From assembly GCA_030141605.1 (NCBI GenBank), contig JAQGDQ010001292.1:1-32500 (forward strand): a DNA stretch of 32,500 nucleotides, in the 5' to 3' direction. Of this stretch, positions 20,876-30,941 are shown one piece after another (the stretch's first letter is position 1; each line of letters opens with the position of its first letter). The position numbers and the translations under genes were made by a program. The notes under the pieces are model-generated. The model was not told the origin of the DNA and did not search any database. It worked only from the letters and a program-made list of their open reading frames with translations. Origin of the DNA: Tubiluchus corallicola. Lineage: Eukaryota; Priapulida; Priapulimorpha; Priapulimorphida; Tubiluchidae.

Positions 20876-21926
20876 GCCCATACCAGTAGAATTAATATAT
20901 AGACTAGCAAAGGCCACGCAAAAAATTTTGCGTATAAATACACGTATTATCAAAAATACGCGAGCATCCTATCTAGTCCTTATTTATAACGCAAAGCCAG
21001 CAGCAGCAGCTTTTACTGAATTAAAGTCATAGACAAAGTACAATGGATGGCGTCAGAACAATGGCTTTGCGTTAGCAGTTTTCCAAGCAAAAATTGTTGA
21101 AAATAGAACATCTAATTAAATAAATCTAATAAATATATATACCAGTAGAATTAATATACGCGATAAAAGAAAATTATAAATCATAAAAAATTACCATTTA
21201 CAGTAAATAGTGTATTTATTCGGCTGATGAATACGCACCAAAAATGAAATGTAGGACATATCTTCAATGGAGGGTACCCATATCAAATTTCTAAAATTAC
21301 GTATCTAGGTTTAAGAACATTTTTATGAACATTTAAATAAAGTTTTTTAAAAGGTACATGTACAGTATGGGAAAAGTTTTTAAGGAATGGGAAAGGATTA
21401 TGTATAAGAGTGTGGGGAGGGTTTATAAAGACTTAAAATAATGTATAACTACTAAAATAAGTATAGCGTCAATACTTCGCAAAAATTCGCTTAGCGCGGG
21501 TGGGCCTGGAACGGAACATTCGCGATAAGTGAGAGAACACTAGTAACAAAACTGGCCTTATACCTATTGAGTAAAAGAAACATATCTTATATCGATACAC
21601 TCTGCATATGATGTATGTTTCTTATCAGGCAACATTATCTTTGAAAAGAATTGCCGACAACTAATGTTTATTCCATAATCGCACATCGTGACCCGGAATG
21701 GAATAAATTGCTTAGTGTGTACCTGATTTTAAGAATACTGCTCAACTGTACCCTTCATTTCAAGCATGTCACAGTTGAAAGCTCCAACACAAAAATGTTA
21801 CTAAGTTATCGTCTCCATTTCAAGTTTATTACCCGACTATATGCTCAATTTCAATTATTGAATTCTCCGTACCAAAAACTTTGTTCAGTTGCATTCTCTA
21901 CATCAAAAATATGTGTCTGATCTGTC

Positions 21927-22839
21927 TTAAGAATGTTGCTCAATCGCCAAGCAATCTCTTGGCAATTTATGTGGAAGCAAAAGTTTCTTGAAAGCCATTT
22001 TAAAGTCAGTGCTGGAAAACGCATAGATGACTGGATTAATGGCACTGTTTGTAAATCCAAGTGCAAGTAAATAAAAATATATTTCATATTCTTCATTATA
22101 ACACAATAAATAACATAATGTGACGTACATATACGATGGACCCAACATACCAGAAAAACAAAGGTAACAATGGCTAGAGTTTTTGTTGCTTTCATCTGCA
22201 TCACGTTTGCCTGGCTTCGTTGACCTTGACTGTGTATCTGTAAGACATGTCTTCTTGCCACTTTCCAAGCAAGGGTATAGAGTACAAAAATAATAAGCAC
22301 TGGTACATAAAATGCTAAAATAGCATCAACAATAAACAAAATCTGATTTTTGAAAACAGTTCCGATCACAGTAATGACAGTTTGAGTAAGGGCAGAAGCC
22401 CAAACAATGCACAGTGCTGCAACAATGGTTTCTTTCCTCACGACGGTGTGATACTTGAATGGATGGACAACAGCCACATATCTCTCGGCTGCTATCAGGC
22501 ACAGGTGAAAAACACTTGCATTTGCCATTCCAACTTCAAATGTGTGCTGCACAACTCTATAAACACTAAATTTGATTTCATAGCTGGACGCAGCAAAGCT
22601 GTCAATTCTACTGGTGCACATAAACCAACAAGTAAATCAGTTACTGCAAGCGACGCAATAAGAACATTTGTTTTAGTTTGCAAACGAGAAATTTTACAAA
22701 TTGCAATCAGAACTAATAAGTTTCCTGTAATTATAAAAATGCCCGCTAATACAAATATCAGCAATGCCACCACGATCGAGACTCGGCAAAGAAAGTGGCC
22801 CCTCTTTCCGTTACGTTCATTCTCAGAGGAAAATGACAT
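21927..22839 (-). pseudogene. Class A GPCR copy 4, two frameshifts
   Basis: The first frame (from MSFSSENERNGKRGH, 22839; an upstream ATG at 22884 is possible) covers TM1 ITGNLLVLIA and TM2 LAVTDLLVGLCAP to PAMKSN. A frameshift near 22,570 moves the protein to a second frame with TM3 (ASVFHLCLIAAERYVAVVHP), TM4, TM5 and TM6 to FLVCW. A second shift at about 22,165, within the CWGP codons (TGTTGGGTCC, one G short compared with relatives), moves it to a third frame with GPSYMYVTLCYLLCY and NSAINPVIYAF, ending HKLPRDCLAIEQHS*. All domains are present, so this is either a very recent pseudogene or carries homopolymer errors in the assembly. Confidence 0.9.
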
Positions 22840-22884
22840 TGTATTCAAGTACACGGCAGGTTTACGTCTTGAGTAACAACTCAA

Positions 22885-23351
22885 AAGGACACTGCACTTT
22901 TACTGGTAAAGTCTACTATAACTTTAAGCCATCACAGAAGCTGTAAAAACAATAGTTTATCAACTTCTTATTTCATTTTAGTGAGTATTGATGTTAGTCA
23001 GTCGGTATTTCTAAGAACAAATTCCAAAAATGTAACATGGGGACATGATGTTCGTATTCCTTACACTGGACTGCTGCAGTTCAAAGGTCATTTAAATCAA
23101 AGAACACTACACTGGTGATAATATTCTAATAAGATTCTAATCACAAAACTCCTATAAACACTATGTACACGTGTGTAACAATTGTCCAATACAAAAATGA
23201 AATGCTCCACGAATGCTTACTATGGCACTTCAACTGTCAGATACCTGTAATGTGTATATTAACACACCTGTGCAAACTTAGTTGACACTTTTCACATTTG
23301 ATTAGAATAGGCAGGTCAAATACGATCTACTGCAAACATTTCACTGAACAC
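22885..23351. other. Upstream flank of GPCR copy 4
   Basis: Contains one diverged unit of the 75-bp repeat (GGCACTTCAACTGTCAGATA) and the block CTGCAAACATTTCACTGAAC shared with 17,400-17,495. No gene supported. Confidence 0.55.
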
Positions 23352-23914
23352 TATTATTATTATTATTATTGTTGTTGTTGTTGTTGGCATCCTTCTGTCT
23401 CGGAAGACAATGGAGTGTGCGCCAAGAGAGTCAGTTCTTGATCACATTTGACCTGCAGCGTCGACTGTGGCTGAGCAGTGCGATCCTTGAACGTCTCCAG
23501 GGCGCACGCCTGGGCAAGGTGTATTGGAGATCCTGAGTTGCCCAGACAACAGGAACCCCCTCTCTTCCTCCCTGGTGTAGTCCAAAGGAAAGCGGAGCGA
23601 TACGTTTGGCACCAGGTTGGCTGCAGGAGCTGCCGGAGTCAGTGAGCATGCTGCACTGGTCCGCCTTTGGGGCTCCACTCCTGATTTGGAAGGTTTACTC
23701 CTCTACACATGGCCGTTGGGTCACTTGACCTCCTCCGCCCTCTAGCCGTTGGCTGCTTGTGCAGCTCCTCCGCCTAGTGTCGAGATACAGTGTGGGCATC
23801 CCGCAAGCCTACAGCACCTGGTATTTCTAGGCGGTCACCCATCCAAATACTAACCAGGTTTATGTTGCTGGTGATCAGATGAGAACCGGTGTTTTCAATG
23901 CGATATGGCCGTAG
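23352..23914 (-). mobile_element. 5S rRNA-derived SINE (SINE3 type)
   Basis: Read on the minus strand: a 5S-like head (23914-23805), an unidentified body of about 415 bp, and a tail of CAA then TAA triplets (23,386-23,352). Near the 3' end the body has TCTTCCGAGACAGAAGGA, a potential hairpin, directly before the triplet tail. Internal open frames (23442-23678) are not genes. The 5' side merges into a long ATT array, so no target duplication can be read. Confidence 0.8.
23805..23914 (-). pseudogene. 5S rRNA-like head of the SINE
   Basis: The minus strand reads CTACGGCCATATCGCATTGA, ACACCGGTTCTC, CCTGGTTAGTATTTGGATGG, GTGACCGCCT and ACCAGGTGCTGTAGGCTT, colinear with animal 5S rRNA over 110 of about 120 bases. 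The internal C-box region (GGATGGGTGACCGCC) is intact. Several bases are missing in the A-box part, where CAGCAACATAAACC replaces the usual GTTAAGCAACGTCGGGCC. Not a functional 5S gene. Confidence 0.88.
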
Positions 23915-24273
<359 letters not shown>

Positions 24274-24978
24274 GGGTAATTGTAGCTAGAATGGTAGCCA
24301 AAAATGACAGCAAAATACAATAATTTAAATTACCCAAAGTACTCCCCGTACAAAGGGGACAACATAGTGCAGCATATCATACAGTACAATAATACAAGTG
24401 TAAACATTAGTACTAAACTTTACGTATCTATGACAATAACAATTAACAGAACGTGCAAAATTATAAAAAAAAACATTACGAGTTTTGATAGAGATGGCTG
24501 GAATTTTGGTAGAATTCCATGAATTCATTACTCGACATGCTAAACAGTCTCATTCTTAAGCTTTGATCACACTTTTTGCAGCAAAAGGTCAAAGGGTAAG
24601 GTCACAAGTCAAAATCAAAACTGACATGAAGGTATAACCATCAGCTTGGCAAGACCTTGAGTTTCATTCACGTTTGCAGAGGTCACAATCACAAGGTCAA
24701 AAACTGCCAAAATCAAATGCAATTGGGCCCAACGAACAACGAAAATTCGTCTCAGCAAACATTTTCCTGCAGAATGTAAGCCAAGTCCACAATTTTTCTC
24801 AAAAAGTAAATCTATATTTGTAAAAAGTGCAAAACGCAAATTTGAAGAAGAGAAGATTTTAAGAACACAACATGCCTCTGTCTTCCGCTGACCGAACCTT
24901 AGTTGAGAAACAAAAGTTGACGGTGTATCAGGTCAAAGTTCAGAGATAAAAAGTTACAGTTAACGAGCTGTCACTCAC
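24274..24978. other. GGT intron with clustered AGGTCA motifs
   Basis: No coding sequence is found. AGGTCA-type half-sites cluster: AGGTCAAAGGGTAAGGTCA at 24,586-24,604, two AGGTCA spaced 8 bases at about 24,680-24,700, and AGGTCAAAGTTCA at 24,930-24,942. They may reflect a dispersed repeat. Confidence 0.4.
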
Positions 24979-25219
24979 CCAAGAAGCTGCAGTTGGTATG
25001 TAAGATCCACCCGATGCGCCTAAAACCATCTTCACATTTTTATTTTCGTCTAGAATGATCGAAGGCGACATTGAAGACTGCGGTCTTTTTCCCGGCTCAA
25101 TGAAATTAGCCGGTGTTGGAGGCAGATCAAAGAAATTTGTCATATTTGGTGCAGAAAAGTGGTCCATCTCATTGTTGAGTATGATGCCAGTTGACCTTGA
25201 TCTACGCATCGCTCCAAAA
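24979..25219 (-). CDS. Gamma-glutamyltransferase, internal exon (small subunit)
   Basis: This exon encodes part of the small catalytic subunit of a membrane GGT, which transfers the gamma-glutamyl group of glutathione outside the cell. It reads FGAMRRSRSTGIILNNEMDH, FSAPNMTNFFDLPPTPANFI, EPGKRPQSSMSPSIILDENK and NVKMVLGASGGSYIPTAASW. The family landmarks are present: NNEMD, the PPSPANFI-type block, GKRPxSSM with the two serines that bind the substrate carboxylate, and the glycine-rich GASGG. Acceptor TTTATTTAG, donor TGG|GTGAGT; 241 bases entering in phase 2 and leaving in phase 0. The residue after NNEMD is His, where active GGTs have Asp that binds the glutamyl amino group. Neighbouring exons were not found in the window. 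GGT1- or GGT5-type cannot be decided. Confidence 0.93.
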
Positions 25220-26201
25220 CTAAATAAAGTGAAATTACTGAGAGAAACTAAACTAAATCACTGTTAAAGAAAAAGTTAAAAACTACGGCAATTTTTGAAT
25301 TAAAAATAACGAAACTACTAGATCTAATTGTTTTGCAATTTTTTATATACCACGTTGAGGATATAAATTTGTAGCGTGGTAGCTTTGTGTGTCTCGCATA
25401 GCCTAGCTGAAGTCTTCTGGTTTCTGGAAGAAGAATTTAGGCTGTGCAAGATGCAGAGGGCTTCCACACTAATCTGCGCCCTTTAAGTACAGATATGTTG
25501 AGAATATGACTGGAGATTCGAAGACATCTTTTGATTATTGTACGATGATATTTTCTCAGTCTCCACTGTGATTTACAGAATAACCCCAATTCGACAAATT
25601 TGAATTTTCAAATCATTCAGTGCGATCTGTTTTCAGCCCCAATTGTGCCTTTCAAGACTGCATTCTCTACAAGACGCACAATTTAGGTCTGCTTATTAAA
25701 TACATCCAGAAAATGTTCAAGATATGTACTCCAGCACATGTTGCAGATGTCTCACAAACATTCTTCTGAACACCATTTAATCAAAGGCATGTTCTTGGAT
25801 AATCTCAATTTTTACTTTGTTTTTCAGGTAGGATAGATCCTATGAGTTCAGAGAGGAATTTGCATGCAGTTCAGTTTGCTCGTCTCCGATTTTACCATTA
25901 TACCCATTAAGATTGCTGGCTGTATTGGGCGTATGACGCTTCAACGCAATACATTTAAAGCATTCATTAATAATCTATTGTCTTAGCGATAGGAAAACCG
26001 GGTGAATTAGAATACTACGGTAAAGTGATGTAATAACAGTTTATGCTTTGAATAAATACCAACAAATGTCTCTGCAAATGTCATCGTTTGTTTCATGAGT
26101 GCAGAAAAATTTCTAGTGAGAATTTTTCATTTTTCAACCATTTTTTGTACGGATGCGATGTCACTGTAAAGGTTTTCAGAACTTTAAACATCATTGCTAA
26201 A
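25220..26201. other. No recognised feature (probable GGT intron)
   Basis: AT-rich, no open frame of note on either strand. It lies upstream of the GGT exon on its coding strand, so it is probably intronic. Confidence 0.5.
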
Positions 26202-26564
26202 TTAACCCTTTCATACCCGTTGTATCCCGTGGCATACGAGAATATTTTCTGTCTTTAAAATTGATAAAATTTTAAAACTGACAGTTATTTGATCTGTTAA
26301 TAGTTATTTTGATTTAAGTCAATAACAATAGACTAAAAATAGTGATAAAATGGCAAACTAGAAAATCTACATAGCACAAAAAACTGTGCAAGGTGCAGTA
26401 CTTTAGAGACGACTTTGTACAGATCAGCATAGCATGCATACTAAATGTCTTGAATCACATTTTTTGCTTTTGTTGTGTTTTTAAAAAAGTCGGGCTTTGT
26501 TTTTTTGCACATGACAAAGAATGTTGTTTATCCCACAGGATACACTGGGAAAAACGGTTGTAAT
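26202..26564. mobile_element. PiggyBac-like MITE, degraded (tentative)
   Basis: The left end is TTAA followed by CCCTTTCATACCCGTTGTAT and CCCGTGGCATAC. The right end (26,527-26,560) in reverse complement reads AACCGTTTTTCCCAGTGTAT and CCTGTGGGATA, an imperfect inverted repeat. The right TTAA appears mutated. No open frame. Confidence 0.4.
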
Positions 26565-26743
26565 TCACTTTCGTAATAATAGACACAGGAATGCAATGAT
26601 GTGCAAAAACTGTTTTGTTGTTACACTCTATAATGCAATGGTGTGTAAAAACCTCTTAAATATTTAACAAAATTTTGCACTAATTTTGAAATCGGTTTAT
26701 GTTTGCCTGGATCAATGAGAAAAGATTGTTAGACCGACTGTGA

Positions 26744-28110
26744 CGTGGGACAAAGTGAAATGGGGCAAGCAGAAAACATTTCACTTTGCCCTTGCGAAAT
26801 TATGATATATAGACAGCTAATCTGCTTTAAACTCGAATATATTCGTTTAACAATTATAGTGCAATATTAAAAATGTATCCGTTTCCGTTCAATATCAATT
26901 ACTATAATTCTTATAAATTTATTTATTTATGTATTTATTTATTTATTTTGTGCGTGTATTTATTTAATACTAAATCTTTATTTATAACTGAGCCTTTTGA
27001 GTGCGACGTGTTATAAGTTCGTGCTGCCATCTACTACCTATAAAAAGACTTATTTCTGCCAGACAACTCGAGAGTAACAGCTGTCTGTTTTTGATTTAGT
27101 TATTAAGTTGACTCTATGCATGTATAATATCCTATCATTGCCATGCATGTATAATACATGAAAGTAACTAAAAGAAGCCATACTGTAGATAAGCATGTGT
27201 AATACGTAATAGCAACTAAAAGAAGCCATACTCTGTTTATGCATGTGCGATACATCAAAGTGCACAAAGAAGCCATATTTTAGCTATGCATGTGCAATAC
27301 ATCAAAGTGCCTAAAGAAGCCATATTTTAGCTATGCATGTGCAATACATCAAAGTGCCTAAAGAAGCCATATTTTAGCTATGCATGTGCAATACATCAAA
27401 GTGCCTAAAGAAGCCATATTTTAGCTATGCATGTGCAATACATCAAAGTGCCTAAAGAAGCCATATTTTAGCTATGCATGTGTAATACATTACAGTAATT
27501 AAAAGAAGTCATACTCTGGCTATGCATGGTAATCCTGTGAAAGACTTTGTCAGACTCACCTACTAAAATAATTTTTTTGTTGGAATCATTCATTTCACTT
27601 TACTACAATGTCACATTTTTCTTTGCTCCCATACTTTGCACCAAAGTGATGAAAATAATATTTAAAATAGCGATCTTAAATACTACTATAATGATCATGG
27701 GAACTAAGTAACATTTTCTGTAAGAATCAGGAAAGACAGCGCCAACAGAAGACAGGTGGCAGTGCTGTACACCTTAACATTAATTAGACACAAGTTATAA
27801 GTTTATTTATTTCCACTCTGCATCTAACAGTTATAATAAAAATACAGATAATTTCACTGAAGTAAATATAAATATAAATGCAATATTATCCAGAAATTAC
27901 AAAATGCAGCATATACATGTGCAAATTACATTATAGAATAATTTTGATGCATACAGTTTGAGCCTAAAAGCATAGCTTGACAGGCCAAAGTGTGCGTGGA
28001 AATCTTAAAAAAGTGATTAATAATTGAAATAATAATAATATATACATAAAAGGGTGGGGGAGTAGTGAATGAAGTAAAACTGCTTAACCCGTTTCACTTT
28101 GCCCCCAACT
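26744..28110. mobile_element. TIR DNA element of about 1.37 kb (tentative)
   Basis: The left end GTGGGACAAAGTGAAATGGG plus GCAAGCAGAAAA and the reverse complement of the right end GTTGGGGGCAAAGTGAAACG plus GGTTAAGCAGTTTT form an imperfect inverted repeat of about 34 bases. The interior is AT-rich, non-coding and carries the 47-bp array. The CAAAGTG ends recall the GGTAAAGTGGATC ends of the 3555-4135 MITE. Confidence 0.5.
27112..27540. repeat. 47-bp minisatellite, about 9 copies
   Basis: The unit AGCTATGCATGTGCAATACA then TCAAAGTGCCTAAAGAAGCC and ATATTTT is near-identical in the middle copies and diverged at both ends. Confidence 0.95.
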
Positions 28111-28207
28111 TCCGCTGCTTTGGTGAATATTGTTCTGTCACATTAGGCCCACTCGCTGTTTCTATGCAAAAGATTTTGTTTCCCCTGAATTAATTATTCA
28201 GTTAAAT

Positions 28208-28280
28208 AATACCTGCACTATTATTCAATTACCTGCACTATTATTCAATTACCTGCACTATTATTCAATTACCTGCACTA
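28208..28280. repeat. 20-bp tandem repeat, about 4 copies
   Basis: ACCTGCACTATTATTCAATT repeated head to tail, the last copy partial. Confidence 0.95.
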
Positions 28281-28382
28281 TCACTAACTGGTGAAAGAAC
28301 CCGGGAAACAGACATATTAGACTTCGGAACCAAAATGAGATTTGTGAATGTAAAAGTAGTAAAAGCTTGTAAAAAATGGTTG

Positions 28383-29036
28383 TTGTTTCTTCTCCTCTTT
28401 TCCTTCTTCCTATCCATAATCTTACTATTTTTTTCATTCCATCATGTCTACTAACCCTAACCATTCTTTCATTCACTCATCCTCCCCTTCCTTCCTTCTT
28501 CCTATCCCTAATCTTACTATTTTTTCCATTCCATCATGTCTACTAACCCTAACCATTCTTTCATTCACTCATTCTCCCCTCCCTTCCTTCTTCCTATCCA
28601 TAATCTTACTATTTTTTTCCATTCCATCATGTCTACTAACCCTAACCATTCTTTCATTCACTCATCCTCCCCTCCCTTCCTTCTTCCTATCCCTAATCTT
28701 ACTATTTTTTTCATTCCATCATGTCTACTAACCCTAACCATTCTTTCATTCACTCATCCTCCCCTCCCTTCCTTCTTCCTATCCCTAATCTTACTATTTT
28801 TTCCATTCCATCATGTCTACTAACCCTAACCATTCTTTCATTCACTCATTCTCCCCTCCCTTCCTTCTTCCTATCCCTAATCTTACTATTTTTTTCCATT
28901 CCATCATGTCTACTAACCCTAACCATTCTTTCATTCACTCATCCTCCCCTCCCTTCCTTCTTCCTATCCCTAATCTTACCATTTTTTTCCATTCCATCAT
29001 GTCTACTAACCCTAACCATTCTTTCATTCACTCATT
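28383..29036. repeat. 92-bp minisatellite, 7 copies, with CTAACCCTAACC
   Basis: The unit begins CTTCCTTCTTCCTATCCCTA and includes CCATTCCATCATGTCTACTA, ACCCTAACCATTCTTTCATT and CACTCATCCTCCCC. The ATG in each unit starts at 28444, 28536, 28628, 28721, 28813, 28905 and 28998. Copies are highly alike, so expansion is recent. Repeated plus-strand frames (MSTNPNHSFIHSSSPPF) arise from the repeat and are not considered genes. Confidence 0.95.
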
Positions 29037-29214
29037 CGTGCCACCCTAACAAGCCAAGCTTTCAAAGTGTCATACAGCAACTCTTTTATTTGGTTAATTT
29101 GACTTCATCAACGTTTTTTTACCTACACTGTTTCTTTTTGTTTCAATAATATTGTATGTCGATGTATTTTATATGTATTGCTGGAGTGAAATAAATTGAT
29201 TGATTGATTGAAAA
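29037..29214 (+). mobile_element. Non-LTR retrotransposon 3'-end-like fragment
   Basis: The segment ends GTATTGCTGGAGTGAAATAA followed by ATTGATTGATTGATTG: an AATAAA signal (29190) running into a short ATTG tail, a frequent ending of non-LTR elements. No reverse transcriptase is encoded here. Confidence 0.4.
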
Positions 29215-30682
29215 ATCGAGATTAAAAATAATGTGTATTTACGTGATTAAAATGTTTATTACGAATTACATCATGAAGTGAACTAATACAAATTCGGGGA
29301 ATGAAAATCACTCTTCTACGCATATTATAATTCTGAATTCAAATTGAAATCTGAATTCACTATATCATCACAATACACTAAAAGACTGATATTACATACT
29401 TAACAATAGCAAACATAATAGCTGCAGTACGGATGTTTACATTGGGGAAGATTTTGGATTTGGAAAATGTATCATTTGGGTAAATAAAATTTTACTTTTT
29501 TTGACGTCATGTCTCATATTCAGTCAAAGGCGAAGGACCTAGGTCATTCTCTCATAACAAAAATCAATGTTAAATTGCTGCGGCCTTCATACTGCTATGG
29601 CGCATTGATATGGCAACTTGATTAGTTCGCATGCCCATAACAACACTGGCAATGTTGTTAGGTTTAGTTAATAATTAACAGTCTGTGAATGATTTAGTGC
29701 ATTTATTTGCTAATTATATAGGCTTTTTTATCTGGTATTTAATTTGCAGTACTGCCGTACAAAAATAAAGAGCACTAACTGCGGTTTTAATTCAAACAGG
29801 TGGCGCTCTTTGTTGCTATTACAATGAAATTTCATTTTAAGCAGTAGTTTTCGCACAATAAGTAATTTCCCGTGACAGCTAGGGAGTGCAAGAACGACCC
29901 CATTACAGAACTAAAGGCAGTAACTGTCCAGGGAACTATGAGAATTGATACTTATGGGATTTCACTGTACAGAAATAAAAGCAGTAACTTTCCTGCAGAC
30001 TAAACAGCAGTATCTTTGTTACATTTGTGGCTTGTCTTCCAATAGAATACAAATTTAAATGCAGACACTAGTGTTTTGCTTTATGAGAAATTACACGGGC
30101 CCCATTGTTAAGCTGAGAGTGCAAGAAGCAGCACCTGCCAAAACAATAGGTTGTGTCCTTTAATTTTATTTATAAATGAACGGCTTTGCTTCTGTTTTAG
30201 GAAAATAACAGACACTTATTAAGCGAGAATTCTACAACACAAAAGTATGAAGGAACGCGAAATGTTTACAGTAAACGTGAAAATCTGGAAAACGTTTGAG
30301 TGTATCTGAAAATACAGGTATACAAGAGAATGTGTAAGTGGCGTCCGTGTGAATGTGCGTGCGTGTCTCTCAGCGGCCTACTTCGCCTTACATAGGGTGC
30401 CAGGGAACATTCTGGACGTTTCCTTCTAGAACATTCTACAAGGTAAGACGATTATTCTAACGGAACATTCTACAATGTTCTATTTAATTCTAATAGATGC
30501 CAGCGATCTCCACAAGAGGGAATAACGGAGTTCACAACAGAAACATTAATAATTAACATCAATATCATAAATAATATGGGAATGGTTTGCAGCAAGCCAT
30601 CCGTTAACTACGTATCGTCACCATAGTTTTTATCACTAGTTGCATACAGGGGGCGTATCAAGATATTACGATGCTTTAGAAT
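29215..30682. other. No recognised gene
   Basis: AT-rich sequence. It holds a TGACGTCA motif at about 29,512 and heat-shock-element-like motifs at 30,411-30,480. No conserved coding sequence seen on either strand. Confidence 0.5.
30424..30436. promoter_or_regulatory. Heat-shock-element-like motif
   Basis: TTCTAGAACATTC is a perfect three-unit alternating TTC-nn-GAA-nn-TTC element. GGAACATTCTGG (30,411) and GGAACATTCTAC (30,462) lie within 50 bases. No adjacent gene start was identified, so function is doubtful. Confidence 0.3.
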
Positions 30683-30941
30683 CAGTAGTTCCTAAATTGC
30701 GGGTCATGATCCTCAAAAGGATCGTGAGGATTTTTCTGGGGGTCACGGAGGGTCCAACTGTAAGTACGTTCAGTTCCTTCTCATTAAAATACATGATTAA
30801 ATCAATCCTTGTTAACAAATATTACTAAACAATAAACATTTTTAGTTATTGCACCGTCTGTTGTGATTAATGTATCTGCAATGTTAAAAATGAGTACGTT
30901 TTCAGGAGGCTTATAAAAGTGGGGGTCATATTAACTTTGGT

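Larger units (their letters stand above)
19942..21543. mobile_element. Tigger/pogo-like (Tc1-mariner group) relic
   Basis: The left end CAGTGTTCCCTCGCTACTTC and the reverse complement of the right end CTAGTGTTCTCTCACTTATC are imperfect inverted repeats of the type typical for Tigger elements, each flanked by TA (19940-41 and 21544-45). No transposase frame remains. The interior contains a tandem duplication of about 220 bp (from about 20,121 and 20,905, both with CCACGCAAAAAATTTTGCGT) and an unrelated insert at about 20,344-20,840. Confidence 0.75.

Noticed and set aside
23442-23678. Minus-strand 72- and 78-codon frames
   Set aside because: They lie wholly inside the body of the 5S-derived SINE.
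23805-23914. A functional 5S rRNA gene
   Set aside because: About ten bases are missing around the A box, there are several substitutions, and it continues into a SINE body with a triplet tail rather than a T-run terminator.
28444-29149. Repeated plus-strand frames MSTNPNHSFIHSSSPPF
   Set aside because: Same peptide in shifting frames produced by the 92-bp array; no conserved domain or signal.
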